NCBI GenBank assembly: GCA_030746435.1
Contig: JASLMV010000012.1
Coordinates: 7,501 to 71,500 of the forward strand
Length of the DNA: 64,000 bases
Direction: 5' to 3'
DNA from: Gammaproteobacteria bacterium
GTDB taxonomy: Bacteria > Pseudomonadota > Gammaproteobacteria > Steroidobacterales > GCA-2729495
Each line of letters starts with the position of its first letter. Position 1 is the stretch's first letter. The translations under genes and the position numbers were made by a program. This document shows positions 10,801-19,397 of this stretch, in pieces. The notes beneath the pieces were generated by a model, which worked only from the letters and a program-made list of their open reading frames with translations, was not told where the DNA came from and searched no databases.

Positions 10801-11280
10801 AACATCAAGCGTGCGCTGTGCCTCCGTGGCCTGGCTGACCAGATCTTCGATCATTCCGGTCAGGCCGAGGCGCTGACTGTCGTTCGGGTGATAGATACGC
10901 TGGATGCCGTATGTTTCAAGACTTGTAATTTCGTCCGGGGTAATCGTCCCTCCGCCGCCGCCAAAGACCTGGATATGACTCGCATTCTGTTCGCGCAACA
11001 TATCCACCATATAGCGGAAATACTCATTATGGCCGCCCTGGTAGGAACTCACGGCAATGGCATCCGCATCTTCCTGAATCGCCGCCCGCACGACATCTGC
11101 CACACTTCGATTGTGGCCTAAATGGATAACCTCGGTGCCATGCGTCTGGATCAGCCGCCGCATAACATTGATAGCCGCGTCATGGCCGTCGAACAGCGAC
11201 GCCGCGGTCACAAACCTGAGCGGACTGCGCTTCCCGCTTTGCGGCGATTTTTCCGCTTTAGTATCGGATACGTTTGACAC
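7837..11280 (-). CDS. icmF: Fused isobutyryl-CoA mutase (B12-binding + G-protein chaperone + mutase)
   Basis: Interconverts isobutyryl-CoA and n-butyryl-CoA (or similar branched acyl-CoAs) using adenosylcobalamin, with a built-in MeaB-like GTPase that loads and protects the cofactor. The 1147-residue order is typical of IcmF. The B12-binding Rossmann domain (about residues 30-160) has FDGHDAAINVMRR and HLGHNRSVADVV. The P-loop G domain (about 200-420) has GITGTGGAGKSSVTDG. The mutase TIM barrel (about 560-1147) has FHYVAAGHDAVRLSTAFDS and SISGYHIAEAGANP. The first 30 residues are a polar extension. It probably depends on the cobalamin uptake and adenosyltransferase genes within the next 9 kb. 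Confidence 0.95.
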   Translation of the reverse strand: MSNVSDTKAEKSPQSGKRSPLRFVTAASLFDGHDAAINVMRRLIQTHGTEVIHLGHNRSVADVVRAAIQEDADAIAVSSYQGGHNEYFRYMVDMLREQNASHIQVFGGGGGTITPDEITSLETYGIQRIYHPNDSQRLGLTGMIEDLVSQATEAQRTLDVSARPDIDNAISIAGMLSVIEDGLLDDRQLSQLRKEWQVATGTVPVVGITGTGGAGKSSVTDGLLSLLQQYFPGIRVAVLAVDPTRRRTGGALLGDRMRMNSLRDDNVFMRSIATRRRHRATSEMLGDAIAFMKSLSFQLVIIETAGIGQSDSEIVDLVDLSVYVMTSDYGAASQLEKIDMLDYADMIVLNKFEKSGADDALRDVRKQWQRNHVDFDAEAADIPVYPTIASQFNDPGIAWFFGRLCKQLAARAGNDADFWKLDLQIAEKEPRATAMIPGARQRYLAEIAEDGRAINAEIEKLCAAANRLQRFRGVLQDIADPLLPKDLLPYPADAVNDGDQKFETLRSEYNAALDQLGPAARKLLAGWPERLQALTADRYSYTVRGKVIEGGNFRTSLSHNEIPKIAPPKFDGWGDLLRFLMKENLPGSYPYTAGVYPYRRKAEPGTRMFVGEGTPERTNRRFHYVAAGHDAVRLSTAFDSVTLYGEDPAERPDIYGKIGNAGVSIASVDDAKKLYSGFDLCAPTTSVSMTINGPAPAVMAFFMNAVIDQQVEKYLTETGGWDAANKLIDKYFADRPRPAYAGDRPESNDGLGLGLLGISGDKVVDRETYERIKQDALSRVRGTVQADILKEDQAQNTCIFSTEFGMKAMGDVQQYFTDNDIRNFYSISISGYHIAEAGANPISQLAFTLSNGFTIVEYYLARGMKIDDFAPNLSFFFSNGMDPEYAVIGRVARRIWARAMREHYGANERSQMLKYHIQTSGRSLHAQEISFNDIRTTLQALYALIDNCNSLHTNAYDEAITTPTEGSVRRAVAIQMVINQELGLNICENAWQGSFIINELTDLVEEAVYAEFESISERGGVLGAMDNMYQRSKIQDESIYYESKKHDGSLPIIGVNTFLPEAGQEERIDHIELMRSSEEEKQQQINGLEHFKELHSAETEAALQSLQQVARDRGNVFTELMETVKVASLGQITAALYKVGGEYRRNM

Positions 11281-11382
11281 GTTACTGGTTGGTTATTGTA
11301 TAGCAGCCCCACCGCAAACCCGCTGCCGCGTTTACGGTGCTCACCCCGTTAGATTAACAGATGGTGAAAGTTATCCGCCCTG

Positions 11383-11820
11383 TTATACCGCGCCTTCGAG
11401 TTCTGCCTCGACTGCTTCGTCTGCTGCTTTCGCACCCGATGCAGGCGATTTCACCGCGGCAGGCGCGGCCTCATGGATTAGCTTGCCGTTAATTTCGGCA
11501 CCGGCAGAAATTTCAATAAGGTTGTAATGCACGTTGCCGACAACCCTCGCAGTCGGACCGAGTTCGGCACGTTCGGTAACCACGACGTCACCTTCGACCA
11601 TACCGCTCAGCGCCAGCCGGGGCACCGAAACATTACCCTGGACACGGCCGTACTCGCTGACACTCAGGTAGGCGTCCGGGTCTTTGCCGCCCGCAATACT
11701 GCCGTTAACCAATCCATCTACATGGCAGCCACCCTCGAAGCGCAGGTCACCCTCGATGCGGGTGTCCTCGCCAATCAGCGTCTGTATCGCGACGGGCTTG
11801 CGCCCTTTAATACCAAACAT
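11383..11820 (-). CDS. Bactofilin (polymer-forming cytoskeletal protein)
   Basis: Small cytoskeletal protein that polymerises without nucleotides and scaffolds envelope or shape functions. The 145 residues begin MFGIKGRK, followed by a right-handed beta-helix of short hydrophobic repeats such as IEGDLRFEGGCHVDG, VQGNVSVPRLALSG and VVGNVHYNLIEIS. The tail is Ala/Glu-rich and disordered. The gene sits between the DUF6776 gene upstream and icmF downstream on the minus strand. In Pseudomonas the same bactofilin-DUF6776 pair lies next to erpA, so the icmF/MBOAT section seems to separate an older cluster. Confidence 0.92.
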   Translation of the reverse strand: MFGIKGRKPVAIQTLIGEDTRIEGDLRFEGGCHVDGLVNGSIAGGKDPDAYLSVSEYGRVQGNVSVPRLALSGMVEGDVVVTERAELGPTARVVGNVHYNLIEISAGAEINGKLIHEAAPAAVKSPASGAKAADEAVEAELEGAV

Positions 11821-11921
11821 AATCCTGTCTCCTGCGCATCCGGTGCAGCCTTACACCACCAGCCCATCCGGGGGAAATCCAGCTGCCGGGGCCACTCTCC
11901 GGGGATCCCGCTACAGCCAAT

Positions 11922-12647
11922 CTAGCTGGGTTTGACGTCCCAAACGAAGAAGTCTTCCACAGTTTTCGATGTTTTTCCCCGGGGGCGAACTATGACATGA
12001 ACCCGTTCCGGGACGAAATCGGGGGGTAGTGCCAGGGCCACCTTAAGGTCCTGAAAGTACCGGAATGAGTAGTTTAGCCGCCCTGTGCCGCCTGTAGGGG
12101 ACGTGGCAAGCTCCCCCAGGCCCAGCCGGGCCGGTTCGCCGCGCTGCAGCCCTTCGACCACGATTTCCACAGAACCCGAGATCTGGCGGTCGATCCGGAA
12201 GGCCTGGGCCAATACCAGCCGGACAGCGAATTCCTGCTCGCCGAAGCCCTGGACGACCTTGAAATCCTGGATGCGCAGGCCCGTGCCGTCGTTCTCGTTG
12301 ACGATACCCTTGTAGAACTCGATATCTTCCTGCTGCTCCTGGATACGACTTTGCAGCCCGATGAGTTCCTCTTCGACCGCGTCATAGGCCTCCCGGTCTA
12401 TCTTGGCGGCCGTTTCCAGTACAGCAATTTTCTCACGAGCGGTTTTGAGCTCGGCCTGCAGCTCATCGTTCCGGCCGTCGAGCTCTCCACGCAAACTGAT
12501 AGCTTCAATTCGATTGAAACCGGCGCGGTTAAGGCCCAGCTCGTACATCAACCATGCGCCCAGCACAATAAGCCCTGCCACGAGCAGCAACGCCAGCCTG
12601 TTCTGCAACAAACCATGGTTGCTAACGATAACTTTGTTGGGGCTCAT
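11922..12647 (-). CDS. DUF6776 family membrane-anchored coiled-coil protein
   Basis: Function unknown. The 241-residue product has one membrane helix (about residues 17-35, LALLLVAGLIVLGAWLM) and then a long charged heptad region (about 50-110), likely a coiled coil. A C-terminal beta-rich domain ends in RVHVIVRPRGKT and FFVWDVKPS. This layout fits the family found next to bactofilin genes in Gammaproteobacteria, suggesting a shared envelope role; that link is inferred from context alone. It lies downstream of rppH on the minus strand and about 100 bp upstream of bactofilin. Confidence 0.75.
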   Translation of the reverse strand: MSPNKVIVSNHGLLQNRLALLLVAGLIVLGAWLMYELGLNRAGFNRIEAISLRGELDGRNDELQAELKTAREKIAVLETAAKIDREAYDAVEEELIGLQSRIQEQQEDIEFYKGIVNENDGTGLRIQDFKVVQGFGEQEFAVRLVLAQAFRIDRQISGSVEIVVEGLQRGEPARLGLGELATSPTGGTGRLNYSFRYFQDLKVALALPPDFVPERVHVIVRPRGKTSKTVEDFFVWDVKPS

Positions 12648-12683
12648 GCTCTAAATCCCTGTGCGCAATACATCGGCCATATG

Positions 12684-13232
12684 TTAGTCCGGAGCACGTT
12701 CCGGTTCGGTCAACCAGGCTTCCGGCCACCAGCGCGGCTGGGGCGGCACATTTTCCGGAAAGAGCAGCGGGGCGAGCTCGGCTAATGCGGTTACATAAAC
12801 CTGGCGTTTGAAGTAAATCACTTCTTTAACCGGCCGCCAGTAGTCGACCCAGCGCCAGCGGTCAAACTCCGGCAAGTCCGTGCTGTCGAGCCGCAGCTTT
12901 CTATCCGGACTCAGAAGCCTAAGCAAAAACCAGCGTTGCTTCTGGCCAATGCACAATGGTTTTGAATCGTGGCGTATATAACGTTCGGGCAAACGGTAAT
13001 GCAACCACCCCGATGTCTCGCCAAGCACTTCAACATCTCCCCGATCCAGGCCAATTTCCTCGGCAAGTTCACGGTACATTGCTTCCAGCGGTGTCTCATC
13101 GATCTGAATCCCGCCCTGCGGAAACTGCCAGCCGGTTCGGCCGGCCCGTCCGCCCAGTAACAGGGTGGCATCGTCCCGTGTGAGGATGATGCCAACATTG
13201 CTGCGAAACCCGTTTGAGTCGTAGTGATCCAT
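12684..13232 (-). CDS. rppH: RNA pyrophosphohydrolase (Nudix)
   Basis: Removes pyrophosphate from 5'-triphosphate mRNA ends, starting 5'-dependent decay. The Nudix box is complete ([16 protein letters not shown] followed by LAEEIGL), preceded by the family's NVGIIL and [10 protein letters not shown] set the start at ATG 13232, giving [14 protein letters not shown], because RppH proteins begin about 5-8 residues before this segment; an upstream in-frame start at 13277 would add 15 unsupported residues. The 182-residue length is slightly longer than E. coli RppH, with an extra Pro-rich tail. It diverges from the permease gene. Confidence 0.95.
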   Translation of the reverse strand: MDHYDSNGFRSNVGIILTRDDATLLLGGRAGRTGWQFPQGGIQIDETPLEAMYRELAEEIGLDRGDVEVLGETSGWLHYRLPERYIRHDSKPLCIGQKQRWFLLRLLSPDRKLRLDSTDLPEFDRWRWVDYWRPVKEVIYFKRQVYVTALAELAPLLFPENVPPQPRWWPEAWLTEPERAPD

Positions 13233-13339
13233 CGCGATTGATTTGCCTGGTGCGCTGCCATTCTTCCACAATCCCAATTATGCTGTCACGATTCTGAGAT
13301 TGCGGCGCAGTGTCTTTGGATGTCCGTGTTTTCCAGCCT

Positions 13340-14314
13340 ATGAACCGATATAGCCTCATCCTGTTGCTGATAGGGTGCTCCGCTCTCAGCCTGCTGATCG
13401 CTTTGTCCACGGGCAGCGTTGGCTCACCTGCCGATGTCTGGAACAGCCTGACCGGAACCGGCGACGCAACGCTGCGAGAGATCGTTATTGATCTGCGGTT
13501 ACCGCGCGCGCTCGCGGCGTTTGGCACGGGCGCGGCATTGGCACTTGCCGGCGCGATGATGCAGGTATTACTCCGCAACCCGCTTGCCGACCCCTACATT
13601 CTTGGCACCTCGGGCGGGGCAGCCGTTGCCGCGCTGGTTGGAATTACGCTCGGTGCCACCGGCCTTTTTGTTAATGCGCTGGCCTTTGCCGGGGCGCTTG
13701 GCAGTACTTTGCTGGTTTTCACGCTCGCACAAAGTCGTACCGAACGCTCGAGTGGCCGTTTGTTGTTAACCGGCGTGGTAACCGCTGCGGGATGGGGAGC
13801 CGCAATCAGCCTGCTACTGGCGCTCGCACCGGAACGCGCGCTGCGCGGGATGCTGTTCTGGTTAATGGGTGATTTTTCTTTTGTCGGCAACCCCGCACCA
13901 ATCTTAACGGTGGCTGTTGTAGCAATGTTTATCGGGGTGCTGCTGGCACCGACACTTAACCTGCTGGCTACGGGCGAACGCCAGGCTGCGTTGCTGGGCG
14001 TAGAGGTACGACCCGTGCGCAGCGGACTCTACTTCCTGAGCTCCCTGCTCACCGCGGTTGCCGTAACAACAGCCGGCACGGTCGGATTTGTCGGCCTGGT
14101 AATCCCGCACCTGGTCCGGCTCGCTGGCGACGCCGACCACCGCACCGTCATGCCCTGCTCTGCGCTCGCCGGGGGTTGTCTCGTGGTTATTGCAGACACG
14201 TTGGCACGATCGGCGGTTGCGCCGCTCCAGTTGCCGGTCGGTGCAATAACGGCAGTACTCGGTGTGCCTTTATTCCTGGTGTTGCTAAGGCGAACGGGAG
14301 CCGAACGACACTAA
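13340..14314 (+). CDS. FecCD/BtuC-type ABC transporter permease, likely cobalamin
   Basis: Inner-membrane permease of the iron-siderophore/vitamin B12 class. About 324 residues with 9-10 predicted hydrophobic segments. Family motifs are LRLPRALAAFGTGAALALAG, QVLLRNPLADPYILGTSGGA, and the late VGFVGLVIPHLVRL that contacts the ATPase. I prefer ATG 13340 over an in-frame GTG at 13310 because the hydrophobic N-terminus starts there. Cobalamin is inferred as substrate because an ABC ATPase, a cob(I)alamin adenosyltransferase and a BtuF-like lipoprotein lie within 6 kb and icmF needs the cofactor. An iron chelate remains possible. Unusually, it is separated from its ATPase gene by tyrA, the formaldehyde dehydrogenase gene and pdxH. 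Confidence 0.85.
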   Translation: MNRYSLILLLIGCSALSLLIALSTGSVGSPADVWNSLTGTGDATLREIVIDLRLPRALAAFGTGAALALAGAMMQVLLRNPLADPYILGTSGGAAVAALVGITLGATGLFVNALAFAGALGSTLLVFTLAQSRTERSSGRLLLTGVVTAAGWGAAISLLLALAPERALRGMLFWLMGDFSFVGNPAPILTVAVVAMFIGVLLAPTLNLLATGERQAALLGVEVRPVRSGLYFLSSLLTAVAVTTAGTVGFVGLVIPHLVRLAGDADHRTVMPCSALAGGCLVVIADTLARSAVAPLQLPVGAITAVLGVPLFLVLLRRTGAERH

Positions 14315-14324
14315 TCAGGTGTCG

Positions 14325-15413
14325 TCAGACGCGAGTATCTATATAGCGGCGGCCGTGTTCCATGAGCTCGACAAAGGCTGCCTGGTCGTTTTCACGCACA
14401 CAGGTCGATATCTTTTCGACTGCCGCCCGCAGTGCCTCGAGCGGCTCAAGCCCGTGCTTGTTCAGCGACTGAATCTCGAAATAAAGCTGTGGATTCTCTC
14501 CGGCAACTTTCGATGCGACCGCCAGCTGCGCGTCGAAGGTGGTACTGGACAGATCGGCCAGGCGCGGCACCGCCTCACCGCTTTCGGTCAGCACACTGAC
14601 GAACGCTATATTGATTGCGTGTGACAAACCCAGCACGTAGGCAATCAGGCGATCGTGGTCTTCGAGCGCCATTTCGGTCTGCTGCACCATGGTCGAATCG
14701 AAGAGTTCCCGTGAAGCGCGGGTAGCCTGGGGCACGCCGGCATCGAGAAACAGCACATGCTTGTCGGACAAGAGTTCCGCATCGGGCCCGAACATCGGAT
14801 GCAGTGAAGTAACGCGGGCGCCGCTCGCTGCCAGCGTCCTTAAAGCCGGAACGAGCGGCGTCTTGAGCGAACCGATATCGAAAACCAGCCCTGACTGACC
14901 GCGTTCGGCCATTTCTTCCAGTATCTGCGCCGTGGCCTGCAGGGGCGCCGCAACGACGGTAACCGCAAAGTCGGAACCGGCCTCACGCCAGTCGTTGGTG
15001 TTGCTGAATTCCGGCACCGTGTTTTCCGGATCGGCAATAGTGATGTCGTAGCCCTGTGAATCCAGAAAATTTGCAAACCAGCGGCCCATTTTGCCGCCGC
15101 CGCCGATAACCAGCGCTTTTAGTCCGTCACCCTGCCCTTCGGCTCGCACCCGAGCCCGCTCCTGGCGAGTTAAAGAAGTGCGGATAAGTAGTCGCATCAC
15201 CTCTTCAATAATATCCGGCGCTATATCCAGTTCAGCAGCATTCGCGCGGGCGGCATCGAGCACCTGTTTTTCCCGTGCGTAATCACGGGTAGCCTGGCCC
15301 TCGGCCCGTTTTAATTCACCGACCTGTTCGACCACGGACTGGCGCTCGGCAATTAGCTCAACCAATTGCCGGTCCAGTTCGTTTAGTCGTTCGCGAAGTT
15401 CACTGAGGTTCAT
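14325..15413 (-). CDS. tyrA: Bifunctional chorismate mutase/prephenate dehydrogenase
   Basis: Carries out two steps of tyrosine synthesis: chorismate to prephenate, then oxidative decarboxylation to 4-hydroxyphenylpyruvate. An AroQ-type mutase domain occupies about residues 1-90 (RERLNELDRQLVELIAER, then YAREKQVLDAAR). A Rossmann dehydrogenase domain follows from about residue 103 (VIGGGGKMGRWFANFLDSQG), with SLHPMFGPDA. The length of 362 is close to the enterobacterial T-protein. It converges with the permease gene (10 bp between stops) and diverges from the formaldehyde dehydrogenase gene. Confidence 0.95.
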   Translation of the reverse strand: MNLSELRERLNELDRQLVELIAERQSVVEQVGELKRAEGQATRDYAREKQVLDAARANAAELDIAPDIIEEVMRLLIRTSLTRQERARVRAEGQGDGLKALVIGGGGKMGRWFANFLDSQGYDITIADPENTVPEFSNTNDWREAGSDFAVTVVAAPLQATAQILEEMAERGQSGLVFDIGSLKTPLVPALRTLAASGARVTSLHPMFGPDAELLSDKHVLFLDAGVPQATRASRELFDSTMVQQTEMALEDHDRLIAYVLGLSHAINIAFVSVLTESGEAVPRLADLSSTTFDAQLAVASKVAGENPQLYFEIQSLNKHGLEPLEALRAAVEKISTCVRENDQAAFVELMEHGRRYIDTRV

Positions 15414-15487
15414 TTAATTTGCGCAACAGGGTCGATGTGAGCGTCCAACATTAAGCCGCCCAGCGCACCGCTAGTCAACTTGAGTAA

Positions 15488-16666
<1,179 letters not shown>

Positions 16667-16687
16667 TAGAAGTACTACCGGAAAAAA

Positions 16688-17344
16688 ATGGAACAGCTTC
16701 CCGAGTCTTTGCCGGACAACCCGTTACCGCTGCTAAACGAGTGGCTCAAACATGCGAAGGCGGCCGACGTCTTGCCGAACCCCGATGCGATGACACTCGC
16801 TACGGTGAGTGAATCGGGTGCGGTTTCCGCACGCATCATACTGTGCAAGATGCTGGTGGAAGAACCGGGCTACCTGATCTTCTATACCAACTACGAGTCT
16901 CCCAAGGGCATAGACATAGGCTCCGGCAGCCGTGTAGCGGGAGTGTTTCACTGGGACAAACTGGACCGCCAGGTGCGTATAGAAGGAATAGCGGTCCGGT
17001 CACCGGACGACGAAAGTGACGCGTACTTCGCAACCCGCGACAAGGAAAGCCAGATCGGCGCATGGACAAGCGTCCAGAGCCAGCCCCTGGGCTCCCGCCA
17101 GGAACTCAAGGACAAGCATGTCGCGACAGCCCGGAAGCTGGCCGATCTGCAGGATGAGTCCGGTAAAACAGAAATCCCAAGGCCGCCGTTCTGGGGTGGC
17201 TATCGGATCTGGATCGACAAAGTAGAGTTCTGGTGCCGGGGTGAGGCGCGGCTGCATGATCGCGGCTGCTGGACGCGATCGCTGGAAGCCTCTGACAGGG
17301 GTTTTAAGGTGGACGACTGGACCTGCACCCGTTTACAGCCCTGA
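16688..17344 (+). CDS. pdxH: Pyridoxamine 5'-phosphate oxidase
   Basis: FMN enzyme producing pyridoxal 5'-phosphate from the pyridoxamine or pyridoxine phosphates. The 218-residue product shows MTLATVSESGAVSARIILCK, FYTNYESPKG and the C-terminal WGGYRIWIDKVEFWCRGEAR followed by LHDR, the standard end of the family. It lies 21 bp after the formaldehyde dehydrogenase gene and is probably co-transcribed. A 648-bp non-coding stretch follows, containing the candidate small RNA unit described separately. Confidence 0.95.
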   Translation: MEQLPESLPDNPLPLLNEWLKHAKAADVLPNPDAMTLATVSESGAVSARIILCKMLVEEPGYLIFYTNYESPKGIDIGSGSRVAGVFHWDKLDRQVRIEGIAVRSPDDESDAYFATRDKESQIGAWTSVQSQPLGSRQELKDKHVATARKLADLQDESGKTEIPRPPFWGGYRIWIDKVEFWCRGEARLHDRGCWTRSLEASDRGFKVDDWTCTRLQP

Positions 17345-17580
17345 CGCCTGGGCGCCCTTGTGGGCCGCCAGGATTTGTCGAAAATATTTACAAAAAATTG
17401 CACTTGTGGGCGTTAAACCCAGCCTATGCACCGCTTTTCCACACCCGGGTGGGATGGATACGGTACTCAGCATGGATCCTGGCCACATTTTCAGGCCCCC
17501 GATGGAAACTTAACTGCATATCTGGCAATTGTTTGTAGTGGGTTCCGCAAGAGATTTAGGGGCTTTCAGTGCGTCGACTT

Positions 17581-17635
17581 TGTTTACAGGTCGCTAAAAT
17601 CAGCTAGAAAATGCCTGAATCAGTGATTTGTAAAC
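17581..17635. promoter_or_regulatory. Inverted repeat upstream of the sigma-54 promoter (possible enhancer)
   Basis: Half-sites GTTTACA (17582-17588) and TGTAAAC (17629-17635) are exact reverse complements, 47 bp apart centre to centre. They lie about 30-80 bp upstream of the -24 element. This position suits an activator needed by sigma-54 polymerase, but the spacing is wide and the assignment is a guess. The rest of 17345-17662 holds no credible gene. It contains only an isolated palindrome, CACCCGGGTG, at about 17442-17451 and AT-rich sequence. Confidence 0.3.
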
Positions 17636-17662
17636 GATTGATTTTCTGAATTTTAAGTAAGA

Positions 17663-17680
17663 TTGGCACGGCTTTTGCTT
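17663..17680 (+). promoter_or_regulatory. Sigma-54 (RpoN) promoter
   Basis: TTGGCACG, 4 bp, then TTGCTT. The invariant GG (17665-17666) and GC (17677-17678) are separated by exactly 10 bp, as the -24/-12 consensus requires, and every core base of TGGCACG-N4-TTGC is matched. Transcription would start near 17690 on the plus strand. No coding gene starts until 17993, beyond an intrinsic terminator, so the promoter appears to serve a short non-coding transcript. Confidence 0.78.
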
Positions 17681-17689
17681 GTTTTATTA

Positions 17690-17909
17690 CTGCGCACAAA
17701 AAAGGTTTCTGTGACGCCGGGCTATTTCGACATCTGAATACAGACATCGAAGCCAGAAGATACGGATCAGAAGAAGAACAATAAACAATAATAAGAAGAC
17801 CCGTAAACAAAAATAATAATCCACCACAGCCCATAGCGCTGTAGCAGAAACCGAATTCGCGACAACAACAATAACCCGTACACCCCGCTTACCCAGCGGG
17901 GTTTTTTTT
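17690..17909 (+). ncRNA. Candidate CrcZ-like sigma-54-dependent small RNA with ARN-repeat tracts
   Basis: About 220 nt between a sigma-54 promoter and an intrinsic terminator, with no convincing reading frame. A 5' hairpin spans about 17719-17754 (TTCGA and TCTG pairing with CAGA and TCGAA around AATA). A second hairpin spans 17826-17842 (ACAGC/GCTGT). Between and after them lie single-stranded-looking ARN triplet runs: five at 17771-17785, four at 17787-17798, five at 17806-17820 and four at 17864-17875. ARN repeats bind the distal face of Hfq, and the AAnAAnAA motif is the Crc/Hfq target. CrcZ and CrcY of pseudomonads combine exactly these traits and are RpoN-dependent. Existence as a transcript and Hfq titration are both inferred. 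Confidence 0.62.
17883..17909 (+). terminator. Intrinsic terminator of the candidate small RNA
   Basis: A perfect 6-bp stem CCCCGC/GCGGGG with loop TTACCCA is followed immediately by eight T residues on the plus strand. It lies about 200 nt after the predicted sigma-54 start and 83 bp before the ABC ATPase gene, so it should separate the two units. Confidence 0.9.
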
Positions 17910-17992
17910 GCCTGTAGAAAAGCCCTTGCCCGGCAGCGCTGTAATGCCTCAAGCTTGGGGTTGTTTTATGCGATCAGGAGAGCATTCCCACC

Positions 17993-18766
17993 ATGGAAGC
18001 CAGGCTTCATTGCAATGGCCTGACTGTGTCGGTTGCAGGCCAGGAGCTTGTTAAAGACCTGCAGCTCGATATAGAGCCCGGGTCTTTCGTGTGTGTGCTC
18101 GGTACAAACGGTGTAGGCAAAACCCTGACCCTCCATACCCTTGCAGGATTAAGGCCACCGGCTACCGGTGATGTGACGGTGTGCGGTGATTCACTCAGCA
18201 CACTGGCCCGCAAAGATGCGGCCGTTCGGCTGGGTTTACTTTTACAAATCTATGAAGATGCATTTCCGCTGTCAGTAATGGATATGGTCCTGATGGGCCG
18301 CTACCCACGCCTGAGCCTGTGGCGGTGGCCCGATGACCGGGACCTCGACGCAGCTCGCAAAGCACTGCAAAAGTTTGATCTCGCGGGCCTCGAAGACAGG
18401 GTTATTACTACTTTATCCGGCGGTGAACGAGAACGCGTAGCGCTGGCAACTCTCCAGGTGCAGGATCCCGCGATCTGGCTCCTGGACGAACCCATGAATC
18501 ATCTCGATCCGCATCACCAGCTCAGTGTGCTCGACATACTTAAGGAAACGGCTTGCAACGGTCGTGTCATTTTAACCACCCTGCACAACCCGGCCATGGC
18601 GGTACGCTATGCCGACCATGCACTCCTGTTATACGGAGATGGTGAATGGGAGTACGGTACTGCCGCCGAACTCCTCGAACCTGCACGTCTGGAGAGGCTT
18701 TACCAGACACCGTTCGACTACTACCGCAATACACAGGGTGAACGTACGCTACTTATGCCCGCGTAG
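17993..18766 (+). CDS. ABC transporter ATP-binding protein, likely cobalamin import (BtuD-type)
   Basis: ATPase of an importer for B12 or an iron chelate. The 257 residues include Walker A GTNGVGKT, a Q-loop region (LLLQIYED), the signature LSGGERERVALA, Walker B WLLDEPMNHLD and the switch His in TTLHNPAM. It is followed 58 bp later by the adenosyltransferase gene, and the matching permease and binding-protein genes are nearby, which favours cobalamin. A CAGGAGA just before the ATG resembles both a Shine-Dalgarno sequence and part of a B12 box, but no riboswitch fold was recognised. Confidence 0.87.
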   Translation: MEARLHCNGLTVSVAGQELVKDLQLDIEPGSFVCVLGTNGVGKTLTLHTLAGLRPPATGDVTVCGDSLSTLARKDAAVRLGLLLQIYEDAFPLSVMDMVLMGRYPRLSLWRWPDDRDLDAARKALQKFDLAGLEDRVITTLSGGERERVALATLQVQDPAIWLLDEPMNHLDPHHQLSVLDILKETACNGRVILTTLHNPAMAVRYADHALLLYGDGEWEYGTAAELLEPARLERLYQTPFDYYRNTQGERTLLMPA

Positions 18767-18824
18767 TGCAAGCAGACAAAGCAGTTATACTGACAGCGGC
18801 TGACGTTCGAAGGTCAAAAGTATT

Positions 18825-19394
18825 GTGGGTAACAGACTCAGCAAAATATATACGCGTACCGGAGACGATGGTTCCACGGGTCTCGGTGACGGCACTCGAG
18901 TAAGTAAAACCGGTGCGCGCGTGGAAGCCTACGGCTGTGTCGATGAACTCAACAGCACTCTGGGTCTTACTATTGCCGCAGGCCTGCCAGATGACTTGGC
19001 TGTGCTACTCACGGACATTCAACAACAGTTGTTTGACCTCGGTGGCGAACTTTGCATGCCTGGCGCCAGAACCATGTCAGCGGCCGATGTTGACCGTCTG
19101 GAACAGGTGATGGACCAGTTCAATGAATCTCTGCCGCCGCTGAAGGATTTCATTTTGCCCGGTGGCAGCCCTGCTTCTGCGGCCTGCCATCTCGCCCGCA
19201 CCGTCTGCAGACGCGCGGAACGGCGAGTGCTTGAATTGGCGCAGTCGGAGGATATTAACGATGAATCGCTGCGCTACCTGAATCGCTTGTCCGACCTGCT
19301 GTTTGTAGTTGCGCGCGTCCTTAACCGGCTGGACGACGGCGAAGAGGTTTTGTGGAAGGGCGGAAAACTGCAGCAGTCCACTTCCGGGAACTGA
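18825..19394 (+). CDS. Cob(I)alamin adenosyltransferase, PduO type
   Basis: Transfers adenosyl from ATP to cob(I)alamin, giving coenzyme B12. The 189-residue product starts at GTG 18825 and shows the PduO-type ATP motif KIYTRTGDDGSTGLGDGTRV, then YGCVDELNSTLGL, FILPGGSPASAACHLARTVC and LNRLSDLLFVVARVLN. It follows the ABC ATPase gene on the same strand, so uptake and activation of cobalamin are linked. The likely consumer is IcmF, encoded about 7.5 kb upstream. It converges with the binding-protein gene, with 3 bp between the stops. Confidence 0.94.
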   Translation: MGNRLSKIYTRTGDDGSTGLGDGTRVSKTGARVEAYGCVDELNSTLGLTIAAGLPDDLAVLLTDIQQQLFDLGGELCMPGARTMSAADVDRLEQVMDQFNESLPPLKDFILPGGSPASAACHLARTVCRRAERRVLELAQSEDINDESLRYLNRLSDLLFVVARVLNRLDDGEEVLWKGGKLQQSTSGN

Positions 19395-19397
19395 GTA

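Noticed and set aside
7807-11121. Several plus-strand frames of 60-190 codons across icmF
   Set aside because: All are shadows of the icmF reading frame, without ribosome sites or family motifs.
17241-17513. Plus-strand frame extending from pdxH into the intergenic region
   Set aside because: It is out of frame with pdxH over most of its length and has no motif or ribosome site.
17970-17995. CAGGAGA before the ABC ATPase start as part of a cobalamin riboswitch (B12 box)
   Set aside because: Only about half of the B12-box consensus fits, it doubles as a ribosome binding site, and no other conserved riboswitch elements were found upstream.
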